DNA of 64,000 nucleotides from Ypsolopha sequella (Eukaryota > Arthropoda > Insecta > Lepidoptera > Ypsolophidae). Position 1 is the first letter of the stretch. Each line of letters starts with the position of its first letter. This document shows positions 8,454 to 18,910 of the stretch, one piece after another. Below the pieces are notes generated by a model, which was not told where the DNA came from, searched no databases, and saw only the letters and a program-made list of their open reading frames with translations. The translations under genes were made by a program, and so were the position numbers. The stretch spans positions 11,674,001 to 11,738,000 of the forward strand of contig OW204000.1 of the NCBI GenBank assembly GCA_934047225.1, written 5' to 3'.

Positions 8454-11195
8454 TCAGTGTTGTCTATTTAGTCCAGGGCCGTAATGAGCACCAAGCGACC
8501 AGATGTAAGACGACTCCCAGGTCCTTAGCTGAATATCAGTCAGTGGTGGGTGAAATGATTTTATAATGCGGACGGTGAAGCAGTCGTCGAATGGTTTGCT
8601 GTGTAGGCGGGTATGAGTTGGGATGGGTAGTGTATTATTATGTGTTTTTGTTGTGAATCTGTGTTGGTTGATACGGATATGAAGCGGAGTTCTCGTTTCA
8701 CCTACATAGAATGCCGGGCAGAGTCGACATTCCAGTAGGTAAATACAGTTTTTTGTTATGCATGATGTGTTTGTCTGAGCTTTGTAAGGGTGTGTTGTGT
8801 GGTGTGTATTAATGTGTGTAGATGTGTTGATGAGTGCACAGGTTTTGCACCGTGGCCGTCGGCATGGAGCTGTGGCTGGGGATGTGTTGAGCGGAATGTT
8901 TGTGTCTTTTGAATTTGTTTTTGTGAGAATGGTTTTAAGGTTTTTGTTTTGACGATAACAGATCGGTGGGTTAGTGGGGAGTAGTGATTTTGTTTCATCG
9001 TTTTGTTTTAGTATGGGCATGAAGTCATTTATGAGTTTTTTGAGTTTAAAACTTCCTTCAAAGTATGTTGTTATGAGTCGGAGTTGGTTGGATGGTTGAG
9101 TGTGTCTGTTTTGTGTGTTATGAAATCTAGGTCGGTCGTAAAGATGTTTCTGAATGAATTGGTCTGGGTAGTTACGGTTACGTAGGCTTTTGTGAATAAT
9201 TTTGTGGTAGTTGTCAAGTGTGGTTTCGTTGCTACATATCCGACGGCCACGGAGTGACATTGAATATGGAATGGACTTTTTGATGTGTTTGGGGTGGCAG
9301 CTATTGAAATGCAAGTACTGCAATTTGTTTGATGGTTTGAAATGAACGGATGTGTTGATTAGATTGTTATGATCTATTGTGATGTCGACATCTAGAAAGG
9401 TGATTTTTTCTGATGAGATGTTGTGGGTGAACTGAAGTGTGGAGTGATCATTCAAACGCTTGAGGAAGTCATTAAGGGAGTCGTTGCTGTGTGGCCAGAT
9501 CATGAAGATGTCATCGATGAATCTCCGCCACACCAGGGGTTTCAGAGGCTCACTGTTTAAAAAAGACGTTTCGATTGAACCCATGAAGATGTTTGCAAAG
9601 CTTGGGGCCATCCGAGTTCCCATAGCAGTACCTTTTATTTGATGGTAGTATGAATTTTCGAATGAAAAGAAGTTATTTTTGAGAATGATTTCCGAAAGAG
9701 TAACAACGAAGTCTGTAGATGGTTGATGGGGTGATGGGCGTGTGTTTAGGTAAGTTTGAAGTGAATTCAGGCCAGCATCATGGGGAATATTTGTATAGAG
9801 TGAAACTACATCTATTGTAACTAATATTAATTTTGTGTTGGTTGGTAACTGTACGGAATGGATGATTTCAAGAAAATGGTTTGTATCTTTTATATGTGAT
9901 GGGAGGTCTTTTACAATTGGTTGAAGGTGAAAATCAACGAAAGCTGAAATTATTTCGGTCGGTGAATCGTAAGATGCTACTATAGGTCTGCCGGGATTGT
10001 TAGGTTTGTGTATTTTTGGAAGCATGTAGAAGTTTGGGGTTCTCGGATGGCTTGGGATCATTAGATCTATATCAATTTGTGATAAACCCTCAGCTGTTCC
10101 CCTCAATTGGAGGAGATCACGGACTATTTTCACGACCTGGTCACATGGGTCACTTGGTGTAATGGAGTAGAAGGTGGAGTCGGTTAACTGTCGGAGTCCT
10201 TCGGCTATATAGTCACTTTTGTTTAAAATGACGGTTGCAGATCCTTTGTCCGCAGGGCAAATGATTATATCATTGTTGTTTTTTAGTTTATTCAGGGATT
10301 GTCTCTCTTTGTATGTAAGATTTTGTGTTTTATTTTGTAAGGTTTGGATGAATCGGTCGTCAGATAATTTTGCTAGGATACTTGACATGAATATTTCTAT
10401 GGGGTGATTTGGTGGTAAGGCTGGCGGTTCATTCGGTGACGGAGGCTTGAATTTTTGTAATGCTTCGTGTGTATTATTGCTATTTTGGTTTGGATGATTT
10501 TGCCAGTAGTGTTTCCATTTAATTTTGCGGCCAAATTGCACGAAGTCATTCATCAGTTTGATACGATCGAGAGTTTTAGTTGCACAAAAAGACAATCCTT
10601 TGTTAAGTACTAATCTGTCGTCAGGGGTTAAATTAATTGAGGAGAGGTTAACTATTGTGTCTGTGTCTTTTTGTTGATAGTTTATTTTTGGAGGGGGAGG
10701 GATCGAAAAAGGGTTCGTCAGGTCTGTCGGGGTTAGGTTAAGGTCTGAACTTGTATTCAGATTCTGGTATGTAATGGGTAGATTAACATTATTTCGTCTG
10801 TAATATACTTTCAGATTTTGTAATTTTTTGTGTAATCTGGGGTATTCATTTGACAGATCCGTTTTGGCCTTGAAAATGACTGCTTGTATTTGGAGAAAAA
10901 GGTGGGGGTAGGCGATCAGGCTAACTTTCACAAGCGCATCTAGCTTATTTTTTAAGTCAGTGCATATACAAAAATATTGGTTGTATATTGTGTACGTAGA
11001 GTTTAGAGCGTTCACATAATTTGTTATGATCATGTTGTTTCTCATAATGGGTGGTATTGCATGTAGTGCAACTTTTGGGATTAGCCCTTTGGGTGCAGCT
11101 CCAATTTCGAGACATTTGCTTAAAAAATAAAGATGTGTATAATATTGAAGTAGTTTACTTGACGTGTTTTTTATTTTGTTGAGAATTTCTTTCAT
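8454..11195 (-). CDS. Penelope-like polyprotein: reverse transcriptase + GIY-YIG endonuclease
   Basis: 913 codons, a full-length open frame for this family. Order of parts: a basic N-terminal region; RT with PADKGSATVILNK near residue 315, LPKIHKPNNPGRPIVAS near 395, DVVSLYTNIPH near 470, KGTAMGTRMAPSFANIFMG near 520 and the catalytic box RRFIDDIFMIW near 557; a Cys-rich element CRRPRCKTC near 778; then the GIY-YIG nuclease with CIYLLECRLC at 817, FYVGETRTPLHIRINQHR to 846 and the expected catalytic Glu in WESSYIW near 894. The enzyme would nick the target and prime cDNA synthesis there. No stop or frameshift is present, so this copy may be recent or active. The start ATG is the first in frame. 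Confidence 0.93.
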   Translation of the reverse strand: MKEILNKIKNTSSKLLQYYTHLYFLSKCLEIGAAPKGLIPKVALHAIPPIMRNNMIITNYVNALNSTYTIYNQYFCICTDLKNKLDALVKVSLIAYPHLFLQIQAVIFKAKTDLSNEYPRLHKKLQNLKVYYRRNNVNLPITYQNLNTSSDLNLTPTDLTNPFSIPPPPKINYQQKDTDTIVNLSSINLTPDDRLVLNKGLSFCATKTLDRIKLMNDFVQFGRKIKWKHYWQNHPNQNSNNTHEALQKFKPPSPNEPPALPPNHPIEIFMSSILAKLSDDRFIQTLQNKTQNLTYKERQSLNKLKNNNDIIICPADKGSATVILNKSDYIAEGLRQLTDSTFYSITPSDPCDQVVKIVRDLLQLRGTAEGLSQIDIDLMIPSHPRTPNFYMLPKIHKPNNPGRPIVASYDSPTEIISAFVDFHLQPIVKDLPSHIKDTNHFLEIIHSVQLPTNTKLILVTIDVVSLYTNIPHDAGLNSLQTYLNTRPSPHQPSTDFVVTLSEIILKNNFFSFENSYYHQIKGTAMGTRMAPSFANIFMGSIETSFLNSEPLKPLVWRRFIDDIFMIWPHSNDSLNDFLKRLNDHSTLQFTHNISSEKITFLDVDITIDHNNLINTSVHFKPSNKLQYLHFNSCHPKHIKKSIPYSMSLRGRRICSNETTLDNYHKIIHKSLRNRNYPDQFIQKHLYDRPRFHNTQNRHTQPSNQLRLITTYFEGSFKLKKLINDFMPILKQNDETKSLLPTNPPICYRQNKNLKTILTKTNSKDTNIPLNTSPATAPCRRPRCKTCALINTSTHINTHHTTHPYKAQTNTSCITKNCIYLLECRLCPAFYVGETRTPLHIRINQHRFTTKTHNNTLPIPTHTRLHSKPFDDCFTVRIIKSFHPPLTDIQLRTWESSYIWSLGAHYGPGLNRQH

Positions 11196-11632
11196 GGAGG
11201 TAAGGTTTCTCTTTCCTTAAAACCTTCTTTAATGATTTTGTGTAGAACCTTATTATTCTGCAATAGTTGTGTTTCTTTTATGTGTATTTACCTATATAAT
11301 TATATATAAAAAACGAAAAAACAAGCTGATAAAGGCAATATATATATTTTTCACAATATTATAGAAAAATATAAAGAAAAATAAAATATTACTAAAAATA
11401 GGCGTAAAATTAGGGTGAAAAATTCTACCCACAACTCCTTCTTTATTATAATTTATTTAAATATTTTTCTATTGTTGCTTGTCTTTCTAGCTTTTCAACG
11501 ACACACATACTCGTATGTTTATAATATAAAATAAATGTTAATAAAATATTTTTTACAAAATACCGTATAAGGGCTTTTTTTTGTATTCTGTACTTTCCAT
11601 AAATATAATTATTTAGTTAAACATTTTTAAAA

Positions 11633-11677
11633 CGCTATATTTCAGCCCCTCATCGCTCCTGGGGCCGTCATCAGGCG
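11633..11677 (-). ncRNA. Hammerhead-ribozyme-like motif upstream of the Penelope ORF
   Basis: Read on the minus strand, CGC (stem I) is followed by CTGATGA, a stem II of CGGCCCC against GGGGCTG closed by an 11-nt loop, then GAAA, a two-base-pair AT/AT stem III, an A at the cleavage position, and GCG complementary to the first CGC. All core positions of the hammerhead consensus are present. Stems I and III are very short, as in Penelope-associated minimal hammerheads, which may need a dimer to cut. Confidence 0.7.
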
Positions 11678-11874
11678 AATAGAAAAATATTTTGCCACGA
11701 TCTTGCCTCAGGCGCTCCGATCGGACCTTGTTTGATTCAGCGGGTTAACATATAATTAAAAAAGGTTGTACAGTACTATCAGTAGATTATCTGGTTTCAT
11801 TTAAAGATATCGTCCATTAACATCCTGTATAGCTTAAAATTTTAAATCCACAACTACTGTTAAATCCAGTAAAA
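11678..11874. other. Intron sequence, nothing recognised
   Basis: Short AT-rich stretch between the Penelope-like element and a SINE. No gene or repeat structure is recognised. Confidence 0.4.
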
Positions 11875-12085
11875 AGGTAGCAGTAGCTCAGACAGGTCAG
11901 TCAGACTCAATTTTAAACCCGGATTCAAATCCAGACAGTAGAGCATGCACTAATGAGTTTTTTTGAATTTTTATTCGTAGCATTGTGTACTTACTACTTG
12001 TTAAACGGTGCAGGAAGCACGTGACCTAAACATGCATGCCCTTTAAAGCACGTACTGTAGCCAAAGTACGGTGCTAGGACGCCTT
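11875..12085 (+). mobile_element. tRNA-derived SINE
   Basis: Has a pol III A-box-like TAGCTCAGACAGGTC and B-box-like GGATTCAAATCC, then GCATGCACTAATGAGTTTTT..GAA and the body CTTACTACTTG..AACGGTG..GGAA. The body is shared with the copies at 35919 and 62477. It is diverged from both. Confidence 0.7.
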
Positions 12086-12612
12086 TCACGTTGAGACGTC
12101 AAAATTTTCCATGAAAGTAGGTTGTACGAGTGTTAACTGATTTATCAGTCTATTCCTTCAACTAATTGTTTGTATTTTTCCCGTTTTGAGTGTAGGTAAC
12201 AAACACAATTTAATGATTTGTTTATAAGCTAAATCAACAAAAAATTACATACAAGTAGTTTTTGTAGCATATGCTGAGTGACCACCCTTTCAGCCATTAG
12301 ACTTTTTATAAATTTCTTAAAATTACAATTAGATTTAAAAGTTTTGTTGATTAGGTACGTGTGTTTTGTCTTTATGTGTCATTTATGAGGGTGAATATAG
12401 TATTCAATGTGCCATCCTTTATATTTAGTTTATGAAATACTTTTAGAAAAAGAAACTGCTAAATTGTGACATTCAACCAAAAAATAGAAATTACAAAAAT
12501 TATATCCATGAGTGTCATAAGAAAATCGAAAGGCTTCCAATTTGTTATTTTTATAAAGGCTTGGATTCTTTTAGATAAAATATAATTTCAAGTAAACTAT
12601 ATTAGCACTTAC
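12086..12612. other. P450 intron sequence, nothing recognised
   Basis: AT-rich intron up to the donor of the I-helix exon. No coding or repeat structure is recognised. Confidence 0.4.
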
Positions 12613-12802
12613 TCATTATAAACTCGGTCTTGTACATCAGGATGTGACGCAAGAACACAAAGGACAAATATCATCGTATTTGCAGTAGTGTCTGTCCCCG
12701 TGAATATCATAGTATCCACTTCATCAGTTATTTCTTGATCTGTTAGTAGTCCCTTTGACTGAAGTTCTAGAAGATAATCTAAAACGCCTTTTATTGATTT
12801 AC
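12613..12802 (-). CDS. P450 exon, I helix (oxygen-binding GTDTT)
   Basis: One hundred and ninety bases on the minus strand, acceptor TTTACAG, donor GTAAGTGC, phase 1 in and phase 2 out. It encodes KSIKGVLDYLLELQ, LTDQEITDEVDTMIF and the I-helix signature GTDTTA, with the acid-threonine pair that serves proton delivery during oxygen activation, and ends HPDVQDRVYN. All expected residues are in place. The split GA + G codon joins it to IQDVLAES of the next exon. Confidence 0.92.
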
Positions 12803-12984
12803 CTGTAAATATAATATAGATGCATATTTTCTTATATATCTTCTTCTCTATCTCTATACATATAAAATGCAACTTCTGTCTGTCTATATATACGGTTACT
12901 TATAACTTGGGAGCCACTTAATGGAATTTATATAAGTTTTCTTTGTAAAGTAGAATATTTTTCAAGGAAAAATGAAAGTAATGT

Positions 12985-13110
12985 ATGATCACGCTATGAC
13001 CAAAGGGAGCAGCGCAGTGAGAATTTTAGTGAACCATGTCGTTTGACATGTAGTTATCATTGTTGTAACCAGAGTGTTGCGGGTTCAAATCATGGACCGG
13101 ATTTTTTTAT
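12985..13110 (+). mobile_element. Possible SINE remnant
   Basis: Contains a B-box-like GCGGGTTCAAATCATGG and an upstream AGCAGCGCAGTGAGAATTTTAG that may be a worn A box. There is no clear body or tail. Confidence 0.35.
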
Positions 13111-13472
13111 TTTTGTTATTTTTATGTTCTCTATATGTATATTTTTAATCGAATATACAGTAAAACAAAATAAATAGTACGTATATAATATGGACTGCAT
13201 GATTTAAATAAAGAAAAAGTCGAATGGCGCCATTTTGGTAAATACAATGGAAATTAGGTCTGACACGGTCAAATGTTTTACGTTTACAAGATGTCACTTG
13301 ATGTAGCTGGACGTTTATTCATTGCAATATTATTTAACCTTGTATAAAAAATGCGATCGTCGCCATATACAGCCAAAGGTTCGGAACGTTTTATCGAAAA
13401 CACACTTTATTTGAAATTGTTCTTCTTGAACGTACCAAAATTTTGTATTCATTATTTTGAGCAACTTGGAGC

Positions 13473-13735
13473 CAGTGGCGTGCACAGAACTTTTTGCTGG
13501 AAAAGCAAACAATTGGTCAAGAACAACAATAAAAAAAATATAAAAAAATTTAAATATCACTTTGAAAAAAAAAAGTTTGTATAGGAAATTTTCACTCTAG
13601 GGTAGACATTGTCTACCCTGGCGTCATACAAATTTTTTTTTTTCATAGTGATATTTAAATTTTTTCATATTTTTTTTATTGTTGTTCTTGACCAATTGTT
13701 TCCTTTTCCAGCAAAAAGTTCTGTGCACGCCACTG
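13473..13735. mobile_element. hAT-type MITE with 8-bp target duplication
   Basis: Non-autonomous DNA transposon of 263 bases. The ends are near-perfect inverted repeats starting CAGTGGCGTGCACAGAAC and the arms stay complementary for about 100 bases. It is flanked on both sides by CTTGGAGC (13465-13472 and 13736-13743), an 8-bp duplication typical of hAT transposition. CAGTGGCG is a classic hAT terminus. It lies in the P450 intron between the I-helix exon and the preceding exon. Confidence 0.92.
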
Positions 13736-13852
13736 CTTGGAGCCAATGTTTGTGAAGTTGGCGCGTGCGTCGGCATAGAAACATTTTATTCAAAATAGCA
13801 TCCCATTTACAGATTTACAATACCAAACAGAAACTTATTGATATTAACTTAC

Positions 13853-13970
13853 CGAAAGTACGATATTCCATCGCCACTACTTCTGTTTCTCGGGCTATTT
13901 CGGCAGTTTTGTAAAATATGTACATTGAGATGTTGCTACACGTGTTCAACTTGGCGCTGTCCCTAACAAA
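13853..13970 (-). CDS. Probable P450 exon, G-H region
   Basis: One hundred and eighteen bases on the minus strand, inferred from a TTTAG acceptor and a good GTAAGTT donor. The reading frame is open; the exon enters in phase 0 and leaves in phase 1, which fits both neighbours exactly. It encodes a segment including FYKTAEIARETEVVAMEYRTF. The roughly 40 residues fill the expected gap between ILKRMSTI and the KSIKGVLDYLLEL segment of the next exon. The protein is poorly conserved in this stretch in all P450s, so homology is not decisive. An alternative acceptor 15 bases further in (CCAAG) would keep the phase. A hAT MITE ends about 117 bases beyond the donor. Confidence 0.6.
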
Positions 13971-14089
13971 CTAAATCCAAATAAGATCTCACTCTGCAAG
14001 TGGGCTGTTATTTGTCGGGCCGCTTTTTACGCGCTGACCCATCATCTAGTATATTGCTTTTTCCCACGGCTCTACCTGCGCCGGAGGAT

Positions 14090-14560
14090 TCTTTTCTTAC
14101 TCCAAAGGTGAATGCTCAAAAAAAACCTAGGCCCGGCGCCAATGAAATATATCTCATATTTTAAGTATAAATATGTAATGAAATACCACATATCTTTTAT
14201 CATCGATATCGTTGGCTAAATGTAAGAAATTGCTATTTGTTTAATGGCAGGGGTAATACAAAAGAAACCAAAGCCCAGCGCTAATTATATATCTCATATT
14301 TTAAGTATAGTCGTGTAATGAAATACCACATATTTGGCATGATCGATATCGATAGCTAAATGTAAGAAATTGCTATTTGTTTAATAGCAGGGGTAATATT
14401 GAGGTGTCTCAAATAGTATTAAAAATATTTACAATCAGCATGTTAGATTACAAAATGAAGCGCTTTAAATTGAAACTGATGGGTGAATGTAAAAAATTGC
14501 TATTTGTTTTATGGCAGTGGTAACTTAAGGTACCTAAAATAGTTACAACTGGCATAATGC
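14090..14560 (+). repeat. Unclassified repeat with internal tandem units, copy 1
   Basis: About 470 bases containing three copies, about 127-139 bases apart (near 14219, 14358 and 14485), of ATGTAA.AAATTGCTATTTG followed by T..ATGGCAG.GGTAA. Its reverse complement matches 17310-18045. It ends at GTTACAACTGGCAT, which is also the end point of the other copy. Confidence 0.75.
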
Positions 14561-14685
14561 ACATAGAAATCTATAGTTGAGCAACCGGACGTACCACGTG
14601 ACCTTGACGTGACGTGACATGAACAGTGGCGAAGATTCCTATGTGCATTATACAAGTGGTCTATCTTTACTTACTGGATACTAGA

Positions 14686-17290
14686 TTTTTATTTATTTAT
14701 TTATTTATTTATTTATTAGAAAAGGCACATCAACAATGTAAACACATAACATTTATAATACACATGAAAAATATACATAAATTAAATTAAACACAAAACT
14801 AAGTGGAAAACAAAAACTAACGTGCAATTAATACCTAATTTATACATTTAAAAAAAAAACACAAAATTAAACTAGGAAGCATGCAAGAAAGAAAAAATTA
14901 AATTAGGTTATATTGTTAATAATTTAGACTTAAAAGAATTAAAACTATCTCGAAAAATATCTAGTTCATAAGGTTGCCATAATTTATTGTATGTACGCAG
15001 TATTCTAGGCATAGAAGAATGAGACTTGAGGTTTGTTCTACAATTTGGAATTTGAAACGTATCTAGTTGGACACGACGTGAGTTAATACGGGGCACAAGG
15101 AAATCAATTCTTTCTAAAAGCTCCTGACAGATGGCCCAGCCGCTTATAATATTATGAAGAAAGGATAGGTCAAGCATACGTCTGCGATTGTAAAGAGAAG
15201 TTAATTTAAGAAAAGCGAGCCTTTTATCGTATGGGACTCTATGACTTATACCGGGGGAGACGTAAGTAAGATGCCTACTAAAAGAGCGCTGGATGGATTC
15301 AAGACGTGTTATGTGGTTGTTATATGTAGGATTCCAAACAACACTTCCGAACTCCAGTATGCTACGAACAAGAGCATTAAATAACGTGATTTTAGTGGCG
15401 GTGGTTTTGAAAGGCTTTGTGGTTCTTCTAATGAAGCCAACCATTTTGGCCGCTTTTTTGGTGATGTGGTCGAAATGGGGTATGAAATTCAATTTGCTGT
15501 CCAAAATTATACCAAGGTCTCTAACTTGCTGTACCTCGTCCAGCACATCATTGCCTATCGAATAAGATGATTCGACCGGCTTTTTCTTTTTTGTGAATCG
15601 GATGTATTGACATTTTGAGATGTTAAGGACCATATGATTATCGCTACACCATTGGTATATACGGGTCAAATCCTCCTGAAGCAAACTGGCGTCCTCCAGT
15701 GAATTAATTTGTCTGTAAAGCTTCATATCGTCAGCAAATAGTGAACAACGGCTATGCCTTATGCAAGAAACTATATCATTTACAAACAGAACAAATAATA
15801 TGGGCCCCAAATGAGACCCCTGTGGGACTCCTGAGGTCGTGTTATATTCTATAGATTCACATCCATTAACAACAACTGATTGAGGTCGATCAGTTAGGTA
15901 AGACTCGAACCAAGTAAGCAATAAACCCTTGATACCGAACTAATTAGAGAGTTTACTAAGCAAAACCTGATGGTTAACCTTGTCAAAGGCACTAGAAAAG
16001 TCAGTATAAATAGCGTCCGTTTGGTGTCCACTGTCAACAGAATCTATTATAGACGAAACATATGACGTGAGGTTAGTTACTATAGACTTCCTATGCTGAA
16101 AGCCATGCTGCTCCTGAATGACTACATGTTTAGTATGGTTTGTGACAATAGGGCAAATAAGCACCTCAAAAAGTTTAGAGAAAGCAGAAAGAATAGATAT
16201 AGGTCTATAGTTCTGAACATGGTTGGCAATTCCCTTCTTAAATATCGGTACGATGCGTGCTCTTTTCCAAATTGAGGGAAAGACACCACTCTCCAGAGAC
16301 ATACTAAAAATAAGTTTGAGCGGGTAAGACAGGGATGCTGCACATCGTTTTAAGAATAGTGGCGGAACTCCATCTGGCCCAGCACCTTTGCTTTGGTCTA
16401 CATTCTTTAAATGTCTCAGAATTGTCCTCTCATCTATTAGCACCTTACTGAGTATTCTTGAACTGGGATATAAATGATCATCATTGGTACCAGAAGGAGG
16501 TAATCCAGCATCATTTACGTCAAAACTAGAACTAAAATGCAATGCGAAAAGGTCAGCTATATCTTTCCCATTGTCAGCAGACTTGACATTATTATGCATC
16601 ACAGACGGTAATGTGCCGGAACCACCTCTCTGTGACTTAACGAATCCCCAAAACATTTTTGGGTTGCTTTTAATGCTATTTTCAACGCCACGAATATATG
16701 CACTATAGCATGAAGTGTAAAGTTTTTCGCAACGTTTTCTCAAGATTTCGTATTCTAGCTGATCTCTAGGATTCCTGTACCTACGAGCCCTTAGTCTCAA
16801 CTTATCTTTTTCCTTAAGCAATTTAACCAGGTTAGGAGTAAACCATGGAGGTAATTTTATATTTCGAGGTATACGTTTAGGTACATAAAGTAAAATAGCT
16901 TCGTTAATTTTATTGTAAAATATGTTAACCATGTCATTAACATTTTGCAATCTCCAAAACACTCCGACCATTGAATTTTCAAAAGGTGTCCGTTAATAAT
17001 ATTATAATCGGCCTTGAAGAAATTAAAGTCCGTCCTTGGTACAGGTTGGAGACATTTTTCAGTGGTGCACACAACGCTTATTTCTAATTGAGGATGATAT
17101 TTGTCCAATCTACTTATAATATGATCAGGTTTACTAACCTCACAGGATATATTACTAAGAACAAGGTCAAGTGTTTTGCCCTCAAAGTTTTTAATGCCAT
17201 TTTGTTGGAATAAGCCTGTCAGGGAAATAAAGTCAGTCAACGCAAATTTTAGTAGGTTCACTATAAAGAGTAAGGGGGTTAGCAGATGTT
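14686..17290 (-). mobile_element. Jockey-like LINE, 5'-truncated, recently degraded
   Basis: Minus-strand non-LTR retrotransposon holding the end of an endonuclease domain, the full RT and the C-terminal region. It finishes in a (TAAA)n tail, read on the plus strand as TTTATTTATT from about 14686. It is truncated at the 5' end at about 17290. It lies in the P450 intron, between two inverted copies of an unclassified repeat. Confidence 0.85.
14908..17261 (-). pseudogene. LINE endonuclease (C-terminal part) and reverse transcriptase, one frameshift and one stop
   Basis: The 5' part (17261 to about 16970) has GKTLDLVLSN and DKYHPQLEISV, the terminal motifs of an AP endonuclease. A frame change near 16970 leads into a 343-codon frame with KLPPWFTPNLVKLLKEKDKL, GPDGVPPLFLKRC, FPSIWKRARIVPIFKKG, NYRPISILSAFSKLFE and IYTDFSSAFDKVNH. 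A single in-frame TAG near 15940 separates it from the rest: GVPQGSHLGPILFVLFVNDI, the catalytic LFADDMKLY, the thumb, and a C-terminus ending at 14908. Only these two lesions are apparent, so the insertion is relatively young. Confidence 0.88.
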
Positions 17291-17309
17291 TGCATAGTCA
17301 ATGTCAAGG

Positions 17310-18045
17310 TATTTATGCCAGTTGTAACTATGTTTAGGTACCCTTAAGTTACCCCTGCCATAAAACAAATAGCATTTTTTTACATTCACTCATCAGTTTC
17401 AATGTAAAACGTTTAATTTTATTATCTAAAATTCTGATTGCAAATATTTTTTTAATGCAAGTGCTCGTAAAGTCCCACTTTTTATGCATCAAAACCGAAC
17501 AGAAAGTCATTTTTTTTTGTTTATTTACGAGAAGTTGGCTAACTCGCAACCTTTCCTGTGTACCATAAATGTTATACTTTTTCTCCACTGTTTAACGGCT
17601 CTGGATACAGTCCTTTTGAGCCAATCATTAACTTGCAAAATTGTAAGAATGTAACTTTCAACTTTAATAACTAAATTGTTTTCTTTGATTATATTTGTTT
17701 TATTTTCTCACACTATGCATTGAAAAACGTAGTATGATACACGGGCGTAAGAGAATTACATTACTCAGTTACATATAAAACACTCACTACGCTCGTGTTT
17801 TAAATCGTCCTCGCAATTTATTCCTTTTTGCCCTTGTAGCATAAACTACTATTAATCACTATTTGAGATATCTCAATATTACCCCTGCCAATAAACAAAT
17901 AGCAATTTCTTACGTTTAGCTATCGATTTTGATGATGCCCCCTATACATTATTTTATCACCCATTACTATGAACAATCTGAGATAAATTTCGTTTGCGCC
18001 GGGCCTGGGTTTTTTCTCCATACTTCGTGAGCATTCTCCTTTATT
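17310..18045 (-). repeat. Unclassified repeat with internal tandem units, copy 2
   Basis: Inverted relative to 14090-14560. It contains two of the monomers (near 17350-17395 and 17877-17925) and the shared block GCCGGGCCTGGGTTTTTTC. A central part (17739-17830) with cactcactacgctcgtgttt is not in copy 1. Confidence 0.7.
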
Positions 18046-18558
18046 TAGAAAGCGCTAAAGTGTGCGAGGGTTTAAAAGAATTGACTTTTAACTAGACCTG
18101 TGGGGTATCATTAAACGGACGTTGTGTAATTATTTTAAAACTGCATTTTTATTGCCTGAATTGCACGACTTAATATCTCATAATAGCATGAGCATTTTAT
18201 TGTGTACGAAATACTGGGTGTGCGTCAATTCGTACTTGACCAGTATTATCTCTTACCAGATCTGTTGGTCTCTTTGCTTAGGCCTTCATTCATTTCGGCT
18301 TTTTTTGTATCTAGGACCTGCAATTAAAAAATGAAGTTAGATTTCCAACAAGTAAATAAAAAGAGCTGGTCAAATAAGAATTTAAGAATAATTTATTTAA
18401 TGCATATTTAACGTACAAAAATATTTAAATCCTCTAGTTTTAACAGATACATATATCCCAATGAAATTTTTCTATTTTAAGAATGAATAAATAAACTAAT
18501 GGAAACTTTGCGATGGCAGCATACAAAATTGAGTAAATTTTGATTTTGATTTCTGTTT
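18046..18558. other. P450 intron sequence, nothing recognised
   Basis: AT-rich sequence with small open frames that show no recognisable protein. Confidence 0.4.
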
Positions 18559-18910
18559 CAATCAATTAGAAAAAGGCGGATTTTTCACAATCCGGCTGCG
18601 AAACCGCTCTTAAATAAGAAATCAAGAAATAATTTCGTTCGGATACGCAGCTCAGCCCTCGGCCTTGCATACTTTCCCAGGTATTCAAATAAAAGATTGA
18701 GTATTAATTTCGTTCGAAAACGCGGCCCGGCCTTCGGCTTCACCAAACATACTACGAGTATATAAGGCGATCAAATCAGTTTTAAAAATCCTTCATCCGG
18801 AAACGCGGCTCGGTCTTCGGCTTTGTCAAAGACAATTTACCACAGAACTCAGGGAACTAGAAATAGTTCTGTTTGGAAATGCTGCTCGGCGTTTGGACTT
18901 GCCAAAAAGA
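18559..18910. repeat. Degenerate tandem repeat with GC-rich core
   Basis: About four imperfect units, each holding a core close to CGTTCGGAAACGCGGCTCGG followed by CCTTCGGCTT. The cores are near 18590, 18635-18670, 18700-18745, 18795-18830 and 18870-18900. The same core recurs near 49920 and 49990. Confidence 0.7.

Larger units (their letters stand above)
8105..11677 (-). mobile_element. Penelope-like element, coding-intact
   Basis: A Penelope-like retroelement in the P450 intron between the I-helix and K-helix exons, on the same strand as the gene. It has one uninterrupted frame for RT plus GIY-YIG endonuclease (8454-11195). A hammerhead-like motif lies upstream (11633-11677) and a degenerate one lies downstream (8105-8144), both on the minus strand. 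Hammerhead motifs in the repeats that flank Penelope-like elements are established for this order. AT-rich runs at 8030-8100 and 11290-11400 share atatatatatttttc..t.atattatag, as expected for terminal pseudo-LTR sequence. Confidence 0.85.
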
